Shown: in pieces, positions 1-10,707 of the stretch | Layout of the letters: every line of letters starts with the position of its first letter | Position numbering within the stretch: the first letter of the stretch is position 1 | From: Rhizopus sp. PT2906 | Taxonomy: Eukaryota > Mucoromycota > Mucoromycetes > Mucorales > Rhizopodaceae | Length of the DNA stretch: 34,311 nt | Assembly (NCBI GenBank): GCA_025529335.1 | Contig: JAMYHX010000465.1 | Coordinates: 1 to 34,311, forward strand | Direction: 5' to 3' | Program-made: the position numbers and the translations under genes | The notes under the pieces: generated by a model | The model's database searches: none | Told to the model about the DNA's origin: nothing | The model's input: only the letters and a program-made list of their open reading frames with translations

Positions 1-1
1 A

Positions 2-109
2 TTCAACAGAAATATCAGTCCATCACAGACTGATCAATTCAACCAACTTGCTGCAGCTTTCTGTACAGGAAACGCTGCTAAGCCTATTACCGCTGGTAAT
101 AATACCTAG
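2..109 (+). CDS. 3' end of an unidentified gene (partial)
   Basis: One frame is open from the window edge to a TAG at 107-109 and gives about 35 residues ending in KPITAGNNT. The stretch is rich in Asn, Gln, Thr and Ala and has one Cys. The codon usage and composition look coding, unlike the A-rich sequence that follows. A run of 15 A begins at 125. The family cannot be recognised from so few residues; a secreted or wall protein would fit the composition but this is a guess. AG dinucleotides near the edge mean that the true last exon could begin inside this stretch. Confidence 0.5.
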   Translation, partial: FNRNISPSQTDQFNQLAAAFCTGNAAKPITAGNNT

Positions 110-351
110 GGCAGGTTTTATTTGAAAAAAAAAAAAAAATAATTATAGGAAAACACTAACTTTATTAATACGTCTGTTTTTTATATTATTCTTCTTTTTC
201 ATTTTGTTTCTCAATCCTGGGAATCGTAGTTTATTTACCCTCTCAGTATTTTATTTTTAATGTAAGTATTGGTACAATTGAATATATACATGTATTTGTG
301 GTGTATGCAATGTAATAATAATCAATAAAAGATCTATATATTGAAGAAGCC
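110..351. other. Convergent 3' spacer with A15 run
   Basis: AT-rich spacer between two converging genes. It holds a run of 15 A (125-139), an AATAAA on the plus strand at 324-329, and TTTATT on the plus strand near 162 and 229, which could act as polyadenylation signals for the minus-strand gene. No open frame of interest is seen. Confidence 0.5.
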
Positions 352-2713
352 TTAGGCGTAAGGACATGAAACACAATCACAGTCATCATCCTTTACTGTT
401 TGAGACCTAAATTCTTCTTCCATCATTCTAACGTAGTCACTCACTTGACCTTGATAAGGTTGTAATTTAACCTCATCGTAAACTATAGCCAAGCACATAC
501 GGAGATATTTATGAACGCGAGGAATCAGTTCAATTATCTCTGGTGGCATCATGATTTGTACTTTTGAAATTGTTAGCAACAGCTGCCAAGCATTTATGAG
601 AATGCGCATATCAAAGTAGCAATCTCCAGATCGTGATCTCAGATACCTGGCTAAACGCACAGTGTTGAATGAAGCATGTATACCCAACATCACAATTCGT
701 TTCTGTACATGATATTCACTGCTACCAATCACAGCCTCAATTGTAGCAAGATACTCTTGATCGCTTCCTTCAAAATTGATTCTACGACGAAGTTCCAACA
801 ATTTTTCTATTCGCTTTATCCATTTCTTGTTGACTCTTGACTCATCCTTTACCTTTCCACCATCCCAACATGTCTTTAGCAGTTTCCATTCATTTTCAGG
901 TTGAGGCAGACGTTTAGGTAAATAAGATTGACAAAAGACCACCCATTCTTCATAAGCAGCCAGAGTGGTTAGCGCAGGTACGGCACTGTGAGCACATTCA
1001 CGCTCCAAAGTAGCATAAAACTTTTCACAACCAACATTGGAGTCAAATAAAGGAAGCGATAACCTAAATTCTCGGGGTAGCACCTTGGTATACCAATGGA
1101 AGATTGCCATCTCTACCTGGTGCCCTATTAACCCCACTAGGTGATATATATCGCTTGAATAAGCACATCGGCTAGCCTTATGAACAGCTCTCTGAAGGAG
1201 CAAGATATAAGAATGCATCTTGATAAACCATTTTTCCTGTACCGAATCATCGTCTGCAGCTTGCCATTCTCCTTCGTTAGAATGAACGAGCGTACAAAAA
1301 GGTAGTCTAGTTTCACCACTGTTCAGAGCAGCTATCTGTGCTTCGGATATTTCTACAAATGTTTCCACACGATGTAAATAGTTTAATAAACGCTTAAAGT
1401 GAATAGCTTCACTTTTTTTCTGCAAATGTATCAGGCTTTTGCTCTTTGTATTATAGGCAGTACTATAGCTGGGCTTTAGAATTGTAGCAACTCTCTCTGC
1501 CATTTCAGTATATAGCTTGCTATCCTCAATCTGCCCAACTGCTGAGGTATAAACGGCCAAAAATACATAGGTAGTAAATGTTTCCAAGTTGCATTGATCA
1601 AACATATCCGATAATGCGTCTCGAGCCCTCTCGAAATAGAATTTTCCATATTCAACTAGTGATACTGAAGGCAAGCATGAGACAATATGCTTGCATCTCA
1701 GAGTGCACACAGTAGCACAAAAGGCCATCACAGCGCTAGACGAACCTGCGTCAATAAAAAGTCTGAAAAATGTAGGAACATGAATAGCCAACTGTTGAAG
1801 ATGCTGGCAGCGTAGATAAGCCTGTATTAACTTGCTTGTGGTCAGCTTTATATTCTCCGGGGAGCGAACAACGACCATTGTATCTACGTCAGGGATGCTA
1901 GGAGTAATAAAAATTTGTATCGACCTTGCAACATTTTTGCAGTGAACTTTTCCGTATTTTTTGCGAAACATTTCATTTAAAGCGCCAACCAGTGTATCTT
2001 CTCTTACACAATTTGTCACCACAGGAGGAAGTCTTGAGCCTGAGTTTACGACCTGTAGGACTCGATAAAGGTTGTTATACAAGTCAGAGTAAGTGTTGAC
2101 ATGTGTATCAATACAGAAACCACCATTCTTGACTGTCAATGTCCATGAGGGCCGACCTTTGGCCTCATTGCACTTGGATACATCAACATATGAGTCGCCT
2201 CCAAAAGAAATAAGACGCTTTGTGCGCTTGTTTGGGTGTTTGGAATAGCTGATATCAGTTTCGGTTAGGGGAGAAATGCACCCATCGTCAGTGCTGCTTA
2301 CGCTTCTGTCACTATCTTCAATCAGGGAAGGGAGAGTCTGTGCTGGTGAATTGCCAATGTTTGGGTCTCTAAGATTGGACATGGTTGCTTCCATATGTGC
2401 TAGTTCATCTTTTAGTGACTCAACTTCCTCTAAAAGTTTGCCTTGTTTTGCAAGTTCAATGAATTCTTCGTCGGTAGGTGAGTAGTTCACGATATAAGCA
2501 CAATGAAGACTGAGTTTATAACATCTACGTTTATAGGATGTCAATATACATGCAATAAAGTCTAGTTTGTCTCTCTTTAAACCTCTCACATGGACTTTGG
2601 CCATTACATTTCCGTTTTTGATTTCGGCACTCTAATAACTATATTATGCTTAAACTGTATTATATTTTTGGCTTTAGAAACTTGCCTTCACAAGTCTTTT
2701 TCTTATATGTCAT
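352..2713 (-). CDS. Zn2Cys6 fungal transcription factor (749 aa, three exons)
   Basis: Nuclear DNA-binding regulator of the Gal4-type zinc cluster family. The long frame alone lacks a complete zinc cluster; its apparent start at 2604 is in intron/exon-2 sequence. Three exons restore it: 2713-2686, 2631-2583 and 2524-352. The joined N-terminus reads MTYKKKTCEECRNQKRKC and then NGQSPCERCYKLSLHC, giving the exact C-x2-C-x6-C-x5-C-x2-C-x6-C pattern within the first 35 residues. A short coiled-coil-like linker follows (LLEEVESLKDELAHMEA), then a long alpha-helical region of the fungal-specific transcription factor domain type. Intron 1 (2685-2632) is GC-AG with the donor AG|GCAAGT; intron 2 (2582-2525) has an unusual GTTTAA donor. 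The codon sum is exact. Target genes cannot be inferred. The call of a zinc cluster factor is firm; the GTTTAA donor is the weakest step. Confidence 0.88.
2632..2685 (-). other. GC-AG intron inside the zinc cluster
   Basis: 54-nt intron of the Zn2Cys6 gene. The exon ends GAAG and the intron begins GCAAGT, the typical context of GC-AG introns; the acceptor is TTATTAG. Splicing here joins Cys-Glu to Glu-Cys and makes the first C-x2-C pair. No GT donor nearby keeps the frame. Confidence 0.75.
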
Positions 2714-2907
2714 GAATATAAAAAAAATAATAGTAGCTGTAACAAACTGTTACTGCGTAGATATCATTTTTCTGCCTTTATTTTAATTTTTATTTTACGC
2801 TCTAATTTATATGCGTTCTAACCATGTTTGTCAAGTGGCAAAAAAAAAGGCAACTTTATAAATTCAGTATTTGTGTACACATCTTCTTTATTATTTATCT
2901 AAAAAGA
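2714..2907 (-). promoter_or_regulatory. Presumed promoter/5' leader of the zinc cluster gene
   Basis: About 190 nt separate the start of the transcription factor from the stop of the leucyl-tRNA synthetase upstream in the same direction. It is strongly AT-rich with A/T tracts. No specific factor site was recognised; the promoter role is inferred from position only. Confidence 0.35.
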
Positions 2908-5900
2908 TTATTTGGCCTCATTTTTAAAGCTAAACGAGGGAACACCGGGGACAGCACTTTCGGCAGCCTTGAGATCTTCTTCAGCCCATTGGTCGTGGCC
3001 CAAAATTGTAACTGTATGGAATCCAAGAGCACGTTTTATTTCATCCATAGCTGTTTGAAGAGTTTCGATTTCATTAAAGATCAAAGCACGGTTGAACGCA
3101 GAAGGTCCCTCTTTCAAAATCAACTTCTTTTGCTCTTGGACGAAAGGCATCACTTTCTTATCCTTCAACATGCCTTGAGCACCAAGCTGTTGTCGAATCT
3201 TGATATCGTCAAATTGACCTTCAGAGTAATGTTCTTTCATCACTTTCAAGGTAGCCTCTTGCCACTCGGGGAATTTGGTGGCCACATAGATCTTGAGAGA
3301 CTTTGGCTCACTGGGCTTGTATTCAGCTTCAGCAGCCTTTCCTTTCTTCTTCTTCTTTACCAAATTGAGCTCAGCGTCACGAATTGCCTTGATAGTTTTA
3401 CGGATATAACGAGTAGCAGCTTCCAAAACTTCATTCACTTCAGCAGTAGGCTTAGGGAAAAGAGCATTCACGATTAAACCTTCCTTCTTGAGAAGAGTTC
3501 CCCAAATGTGTTCAGACCAGTGAGGGGTAATGGGTGACAAGAGTAATGCTTGTGTTTCAATATAACGCATGACAAGATCCTTGTGCATGCCGGTCTCGGT
3601 ACAAGCAATCTGGTAAGCATCCTTGGCAGCTTGGAATTCATACACACCGTATTTAAGGACGTCACGATAGTAAGTAGCTTCATAAGCATCGTTAGTCAAT
3701 ATGATTAACTTGTTCATTTCATTTTCAAAGATCTTGTCGAAGAAGTTGAATTCACCCGTTCGAAGGTTATCGGCTTTAGCGACTTGTTCTTCAGACCATT
3801 CCAAGAGAGTGTAAAGACGCAAAATAGCAGCATTGGCTGTGGCATCCTCGAAATTAGCGTCTTCTATTGAGTCACCGGCATCAGCAAGAGCAAAACGGGT
3901 TGCATCGGCACCATACTTGCTGACAGCATCGCTCATCGTCATAAAGTTACCAGTACTCTTGGACATCTTTTTAGAATCAAGCATCAAGTGACCGTTAGAA
4001 CGAATACCACGTGGCCATTTATCTTCGGGGAATATGGCAGTGTGATTGTAGAGGAAGAATGTCAAGTGATTAGGAATAAGATCTTTACCAGAAATACGAA
4101 CATCCAAGGGGTAAAAGTATTCATATTCACGGCGTAATTTGTCCAAAGTATCTTGAGGAATACCGCAATCGGCAGGATAATCACCAAGTCCAAAAATGTA
4201 GTCCCAGACACTGTCTGTCAACTGTTCATACTTGATACCAGCAGGACCGACACTGCTACCTCTCAAATCATTATGCAAGAGATGTGCAATAGTATAATAT
4301 GCCATGTAAATGGTAGAATCAGACAAGGACTCGACCAAGAATTGTTCATCCCAAGGAAGTTTAGTTCCAAGACCAAAGCTACGAGCGCATGCCCACTTGT
4401 TGAGCCAGTCCAAGACCTGCTCAAATTGATTTCTGGTTTCGTTGCTGTAAGTGTTCATCTGGTCTAAGCACTTCTTTGTCTTGGCCTTCCAATGCTCTTC
4501 ACCGTAATCGAGATACCATTGATCCAAGAGAGCAACAACACATTCGTCACCAGAACGAGACATGACAAGACCCTCAGGCTCATTATAAATAAAGGCTTCC
4601 TTTGAGTTTATCAAGATATCTCTGATCTTGCTCTTGGCCTCTTGGACTTTCATACCAGAATATTCACCAATGCACATGGTACCTTGATAGAATCCTTCCT
4701 TGTATGCAAGTTCTTTGGCTTCGGCAAGTTGAACACGATCCTTTTGAGAGTTGATCTTTTTAATTTCACAAAGTTTAGGTGCTGTAAGATTACCATAAGA
4801 AGGTGTTTCAATGATAGGAATAGGATCGAATGCTACCCACTCGGGCTTGACTTTGTAATAGTCGGGCTTCTTCTTAAGATCGGATAAGGTAGCATAATCA
4901 TCAGGAGAATCAGATGGAACAGAAGTAACGACACCGGTACCCTTGGTGGACAAGACATTCTCCATAGGAAGGACATACACAGCAGGATACTTGCTTAAGG
5001 GAGCATGGATCTTGGTGCCAACAATGTCTTTACCGTCAATTTCAGCAAGCTTGTTGATGACACCTTCCTGAGCAAAGATCTTTTGATATGCCATATTACG
5101 AGCAGCGCGTTCGGTACAGACATAAGCTTCGTTATCATTAACATAATAAACACCGTACTTAATCTCAGTTCCAACAAAGCAGTTGGTTTGACCATACATG
5201 GTTTCAGGTCTAAGGGTAGCAGCTACTAAATAAATCTTCTTTCCTTTGAGTTTTTCATCGCTAGAAATCAATGCTTCCTTGGCGGCATCAGACCATTCGA
5301 GCACTTCCATCTTAATAGCTGTATACTCTTGAGGACCAAGGGCTTCACCAGAGGCACGATCGTGATCCATACAAGGCTGCTTATCAACAATAGAATAGAT
5401 TGTATAACGTTCGCCAAATTTGACTTTTTGCATAGCTTTCAACTTTCTCATCTGCCAGCGTACAAATGCGTCGAAATAAGGATTGGCGTCTGTTGTGATG
5501 AAAGAACGTCTCCAGTCAACCTTTGCACCAAATGCTGTCATATCAGCGATCGTCTGAGGAGGAAAGTACTCGGTCCAATAATAAGGATCAGCAAACTTAT
5601 GAATCTCGGTGATAGGAATTCCCAAGGAAAGCATGATTTGGAATTGATATGTGACATTGCCCGTCTTTGCGGCAACCTTACTCTTGACATTTTTGTTGGC
5701 TTCTGTCGCTTCTTCTTTTGATTCATCATACTTTTCAAAGTTCTTGCCAAACATTTCTATTTCACGAGCAAGTTTGTCTGCACAAGCCTATGAAAGGAGT
5801 CAATAATAAGCCAAAAGAAGATGTAGATATACATCTATCTTTTTGAAAGCATACCTTGATGGGCATACCAGTACAGTGAAAGCCCTGAGGAAGGAGTGCT

Positions 5901-6225
5901 CTTTTACCTTTCATACGTTCATATCCGATACCAAATTCAACTTTGGAAAAGGTAAAAGCGTGACCAAGATGAAGGCGACCATTCATGTAAGGGAAAGCCA
6001 TACAACTCATAAATTTAGGATGAGCTTTGTGAAGATCGTCAGTGGTGGGGTGCTCTTCAATCGTGGGTGCATTGACTTCAAAAGCCTTCTCTTTATCCCA
6101 AAGAGCGCGTGCTTTGCCTTCAAGTTCGCGAAGGGCATCACGTTTGGCTGTCTAAAGTACACGTGATTAGATGACACTTGGTTTATGTTTAAGCAGTTTA
6201 TTACTTTGGGTGCTTCTGTCGACAT
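2908..6225 (-). CDS. CDC60: Cytosolic leucyl-tRNA synthetase (1065 aa, three exons)
   Basis: Class I aminoacyl-tRNA synthetase that charges tRNA-Leu in the cytosol. Exons: 6225-6205, 6151-5855 and 5787-2908, with introns of 53 and 67 nt. The start MSTEAPK is in the 21-nt first exon. The HIGH-type signature appears as NGRLHLGHAFT (HLGH at residues 68-71) and the KMSKS loop at 713-717, as expected. The sequence between them holds the large CP1 editing insertion of eukaryotic/archaeal-type LeuRS. The C-terminal part (anticodon-binding domain and C-terminal extension with a Lys-rich KKKKKGK stretch) is intact. Length fits the fungal cytosolic enzyme of roughly 1,050-1,100 residues. There is no mitochondrial targeting sequence, so a separate mitochondrial enzyme is expected elsewhere. 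The symbol follows the yeast orthologue. Confidence 0.97.
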
Positions 6226-6744
6226 TTAGCCTAAAGAACTGTATAGAAAAAGTTTTATCCACAAACTATCGGTACTTTAAATAGGCTCCATTGTTAGTGG
6301 CTTGGGTATTGTCTTCTCAGGGATGGTTTTGGACAAATGCGTAGCTTGTTGAGAAATAGAAGGTGATTGAGACAAGCTTATAGACCTCTCCTTTTTTAGG
6401 TTTACTGTGATTCAGGCATTTATTTTATATAATGTCTGTTTATTTTATGGTCAAAGCGCTGAATGAGTCAAATTTATGCATAAAATACCGAGTTTTTATT
6501 GGATGACGGAAATGGATCCTTAAAAAAATGACAGCGGTAAAATAAATATCCCTAAATCATGTATGTCTTTATAAAGTTTGACAACTAAATTTACACAGCA
6601 AACAAATGTGTCTCTTTTCTCAAAATAGTGTTGACAAGTATCTATAGAAAATGGCTATAATGATCACGCTTGTCTATAACTAAATTTACAAAAACCCACT
6701 ACCACAATTCAGATAAGAAAAAAGACTGTACAAGTTTATAATCT
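6226..6744. promoter_or_regulatory. Spacer: LeuRS promoter and 3' region of the SWI3-like gene
   Basis: 519 nt between two minus-strand genes. The part nearest 6225 must hold the LeuRS promoter and leader; the part nearest 6745 the 3' UTR of the next gene. The content is AT-rich. No tRNA, snoRNA box pair or conserved reading frame was seen. Confidence 0.4.
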
Positions 6745-8594
6745 TTATGATAAACTAAAAGCATTGTTTGTGGTTGGCATTTCTGCTTCTGTTAAAGGGT
6801 GATGTTGGGCCATTAAAGTATCTATTGAACTTGCTAAAACTGACGTTTGCTTTTCCATCTCTTCATGCTCATTCTCTAGCGAAGTTTCTAGTGCATCATA
6901 TTGTTGAAGTTTAAGAGATAGCTTTTCTACTGTTGTCTTAACTGCTAATCTTGCCCAGTGCTGAATCTCTTCGTTTTCATAGGCTGCTAATTTACGTGCT
7001 GTTTCAATTGCTGCTTTTAGAGCTGTTGTTGTAGCTTTATGCATCGTTTCCTTTGAAAAGACTCCTTTATTTTCTTCTGGTGGCTGTGATCTTTCCAATT
7101 CTTTGCCCTTGTCATCAAGACTATCTATATCCATTTCTTCCTGTTTGACATTATCTGACTTTCGCTCTTCTGTAGCATTGCCTTCACCGGATTTGATCAA
7201 GATTTGCATTGCTGATTTAGCAGCAGCCGAAGCTACACCACTATTGACGTGTCCTGATAGAAAAGCAATCATGGTCATGACAGGATTGGATGATTCACCA
7301 AATGGTACTTCTTTCATTTCTGAATCAGTTGGAATGGTTGAAAGAAAATCATCATTGATAGGTAATTGTAAAAACTGGGTTATGCATTGTTCTTTAGTTC
7401 TACTTCCAACATGTTCAGATATCAATAACCAGTCATCATCATATTTTTCAATCCCTTCTAATAATCTCAGTATTTCCATATCCGTCCATTCATCATCCAT
7501 GTTCAGTTCAGCGCCTGAATCATCTATGCGTAAAAAGTCACCGCTTGATAGCACAGCTGAATATCTACCTTCCAGAAAGCAATTAACACACACTTGAACA
7601 TGCTTAAACTTTAATGACTGATATCTTATTTCGCTACAGTCTGTGTTGCAAGTACTACAGTTGTATTTCTTTCTGTTGTCTGGATTTAAAGGATCTTCAA
7701 TAGAAAGATTCCAGGGTTCTTTTGAGTTCTTTGCAATTGAGATATCATATACCAGATCCTTCAGATACTGTATATCTGGTTTAGAAATGTCCTTAAAGTC
7801 TCGTTGTGACCCAGGAGGAATGCATAGCTCAGGGCTACTGTCGATATATGGATCGAATATCCTTCTTCGTGGATCATTCTAATACACATTTCAGCCTTTT
7901 GATAATGAATTTGTAACAAGCTACCATTTTACCATTGTATTTATCAGTCTATTCGATTCTAAAAAATTATGAATTCTGACAAGAGTAACCAGGTCGACAT
8001 TCATCAGCTTAGGTTTACAATGAGAGACTGTTATGTAATATTCTGGATTGGACTTGTATGTATCAATGATACAGTTTCGATAGCGAATATAGTCATCAGA
8101 AGTTAATGGACCGTCTTCAAAGAATTCAGGCAAGGCTATCTTTTCGATATCGTGAATTGATTCTCTATCAAACCATTTTGGATCTTGAAGTGCCTTATAA
8201 TCGTATGGCTCTGCACAAAGTAAATTGATAATATTTGCTGCTATTTTTCAAAATGTTATTATGGGTTTGATCACACATTCTTCTTCTTACTTTTGTCTTG
8301 TTGATCTACAGATTCGATCTGGTGATTTCTTGGTGTCTTTGGATGTTCAATCTGTGCTTCTGTAAATTGTGAAATATTGGTAATGTCACCGTTCAGATAG
8401 GGTTCAAATTCGTTTTTTCGTTGTCTACTGCCCTGTTGTGGTCTCTCTGCTTCAATATCTCTTACTCTCACAGCAGGTTCATGACCAGGATTATGAACAG
8501 TGATTACGATGCTGTTACTATCAGAAGTATCTTTATAAGGTGAATATTCTGACGGAGTGTATGTGTTGATTGGATGGTTGTGCTCTGAATACAT
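6745..8594 (-). CDS. SWI3/RSC8-type chromatin remodelling subunit (581 aa, SWIRM-Zn-SANT)
   Basis: Core scaffold of SWI/SNF or RSC ATP-dependent nucleosome remodellers, nuclear. Exons: 8594-8291, 8240-7933 and 7878-6745 (introns 50 and 54 nt, phases 1 and 0). Residues 1-100 are hydrophilic and probably disordered, with a Lys-rich end. Residues about 110-230 form the SWIRM domain, recognised by the WF...LPEFFEDGP and YR..II motifs and the HNFLESNRLIN helix that continues over the second intron. A zinc finger with paired Cys (YNCSTC, CVNC) lies around 280-305. A SANT domain follows at about 334-380 (EWTDMEILRLLEGIEKY then W and TKEQC). The C-terminus has the leucine-zipper-like coiled coil typical of Swi3 proteins. 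Which of the two paralogous complexes it serves cannot be told from sequence alone. Confidence 0.93.
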
Positions 8595-8734
8595 AAAGTG
8601 CTGACTAGAGTAAAGAAGAAGTAGAAAGAAAAAAAAATGATTTTTAGAACAGAGAAAGAAAAAAAAAATTGATTTCTTTGCAAAGTAACAACAGATGCAA
8701 ATATATCTTACATTAGCAAAGATATTGAAAGAGA
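8595..8734. promoter_or_regulatory. Divergent promoter, SWI3-like / PTAR1-like
   Basis: Only 140 nt separate the two start codons, so the genes must share a bidirectional promoter region. It contains two A-rich/purine tracts (around 8628-8636 and 8660-8668), of the type that exclude nucleosomes in fungal promoters. No known factor site is claimed. Confidence 0.45.
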
Positions 8735-9811
8735 ATGACGTGTAATTAGAACTCTTTGAGAATAACTAGTGTTATTAAAAAGTTTTGCTTAGAACTGAGC
8801 TGGGACTATTGTATGATTTGATACCACAACAAGAATTATCAAGAAAGGAATATTATCCTTTTGTCTTGGTAGAATCAAAGCTTGGAATTCCAATACCAGT
8901 ATTATCTTCTGCAATCAAGGAAGCTCATGAGCATTATACCAAGACATCTAAACAAGACTATTCAAAAATAGAACAAGTGACACGAATTATGATATTATTA
9001 AAGCCTGATAACTATACAGCAATGAATAAAAGGTAAACAAAATGGAGAAGAGCACTCAAATGATAATAATAATAATAATAATATAATGATCAGGAAAGAG
9101 TTGATGATGTCAAAGCATATTCGACCAGACGATGAGATACGATTATTAAATCTTATATTTACGATACCAAAGCATTCAAAGAGTACAGTAGCGTGGTATC
9201 ATCGACAATGGATTGTTACCAACTATGACTGTGTACAAGTTCAAAATGAAATGAAATTGTGTGAGATGACATGTTGTTTTTATAAGCGCAACTATTATTC
9301 ATGGTCATATCGTTTCTGGATACTTTCTAGACATCAACAAGAACATGCATTAGTAGAGAAAGAGTATAGTTCTATGCTTTCCTGGTGTGAACTTAACATT
9401 AGCGACTATTCAGGCTTTCATTATCTTGAGCAAATCATGAACTTGATGAATTGGAAGTTATGTCTAATAGATCAACATATGAAATGGTTAAATAACTTGA
9501 CAATTAAATTCCCTGGTCATGAATCCATTTGGTGTCATAGAAGATACTGTTCCAACTTGTATTATACAAAAGATTATTGCATATCACAACATCAATTTGT
9601 ATGGGACATCTTGAATGATAAATACATAGAGCAAGCATTGGAAATGACTCGTCTGGATGAACAGAAACAGTTTGCCCTCAAGTTTGGTTTATGGTTATCC
9701 ATATTAGAAAAACGCCGCCATGATCAATATGCTTCTGTAATTGACAGTAAACTAATTTGCATGTACAGAAAAACAACTCCTGATTCAACACTATTGGATC
9801 GACAGGGATGA
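8735..9811 (+). CDS. PTAR1: PTAR1-like protein prenyltransferase alpha-repeat protein (320 aa)
   Basis: Related to the alpha subunits of protein prenyltransferases and closest in motif order to PTAR1, which in animals pairs with the Rab geranylgeranyltransferase beta subunit to form GGTase-III. Shared signatures: FVLVESKLG near the N-terminus; the LLKP..YTA.NKRKELM block; and alpha repeats with the W...R/W spacing (WYHRQWIV, YYSWSYRFWIL, ESIWCHRRYC). Exons: 8735-8739 (proposed), 8793-9032 and 9094-9811; introns 53 and 61 nt. The long second exon has no usable ATG at its 5' end. Splicing ATG AC at 8735 to an acceptor TTTTGCTTAG at 8792 gives MTTELGLLYDL in frame, but a 5-nt first exon is hard to prove. 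Intron 2 contains an AAT microsatellite. Confidence 0.82.
9063..9082. repeat. AAT trinucleotide microsatellite
   Basis: Nearly seven copies of the unit within intron 2 of the PTAR1-like gene, between donor and acceptor. It probably varies in length between strains without affecting the protein. Confidence 0.9.
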
Positions 9812-10707
9812 GACTAAAATATAAAAGGGACAAAAATAAATTTAAAAATTATCTATAATGTAAACAACCCACGATGGATTCCCACAAAGTCGTCATCCTT
9901 AATAAGGTTTAGTTTTAGGATCGACATCAGATTTGTGTGAATGGCATTTCTTGACTGGCATTAAAGATGCATGATTACATCAATATTGGTTGCGTTCATT
10001 AAGCGCGGAATTTTATATAATGAATTTCTTTTTTATGTCCTAAAAATATCTTCATTCGGCATTTTTATATATTTGTATTTTCTGTCATAATTGAATTGAC
10101 ATAATAAAAAAAGAGAAATAATCCTTTTATGGTTCTTTAAAATATATATTTATAAAAACTCCTTGATTTGGTCTTGATTAACCTAAACAGTATCTACATT
10201 CTACTTCCATCACCGAAATTATTCTCCTTTTATAAAACATGTTTGATTAGAAACCAGGAAAGGGAGAATATACGCTATGTAACAATAAAAAGGAGGGGAG
10301 AAGGGCTCTTCATTTTCAATTGCCAAAGCAGCATTCAATATGAATATCTCTATACATTAATATCATATAAATTGTAATTCATTAAACGATAAAGAGTCAA
10401 GCAAGTTGTATTTCAAAAAGGGCATAAAAGAAATAGCATTGCATGTCATTAGCCTCCTTTATTAGCTCCTTACCTTCTTTAGTTTCAACTGCAGAAAAGA
10501 AGGTTATCTGAAATTCTGTAAACATAAGACTAAACCTATATTATCAAATAAAACCTTCTAATCTCCCTGTACGTCAATATATGTCTCAAAGAAAGGGAAA
10601 AAAAAAAAGCAGAATCGACTTCTTTTATACTTTCCTTTTTCTCTTCTTCTTTTCCATTCTGTACTTTTTATCTCATTCATTACTTTCTTTTAATTCGTGT
10701 AAATACT
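9812..10707. promoter_or_regulatory. Long AT-rich spacer with pyrimidine-rich transporter promoter
   Basis: 896 nt between two plus-strand genes. A plus-strand frame of 69 codons around 10168-10377 has no protein-like features and is taken as chance. The last 90 nt before the transporter start (about 10618-10695) form a C/T-rich tract full of CTTTT and TTCTTC units, typical of fungal core promoters near the transcription start. No tRNA or other RNA gene was recognised. Confidence 0.45.

Noticed and set aside
2524..2604. ATG at 2604 as start of the zinc cluster protein
   Set aside because: This frame crosses exon 2 in the wrong phase and gives no zinc cluster; the three-exon model restores all six cysteines.
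2824..3477. 217-codon plus-strand frame
   Set aside because: It is antisense to the conserved C-terminal part of the leucyl-tRNA synthetase and shows no protein-family features; it is a shadow of the codon usage on the other strand.
10168..10377. 69-codon plus-strand frame upstream of the transporter
   Set aside because: AT-rich low-complexity product without motifs or a supported start context; most likely chance in an intergenic region.
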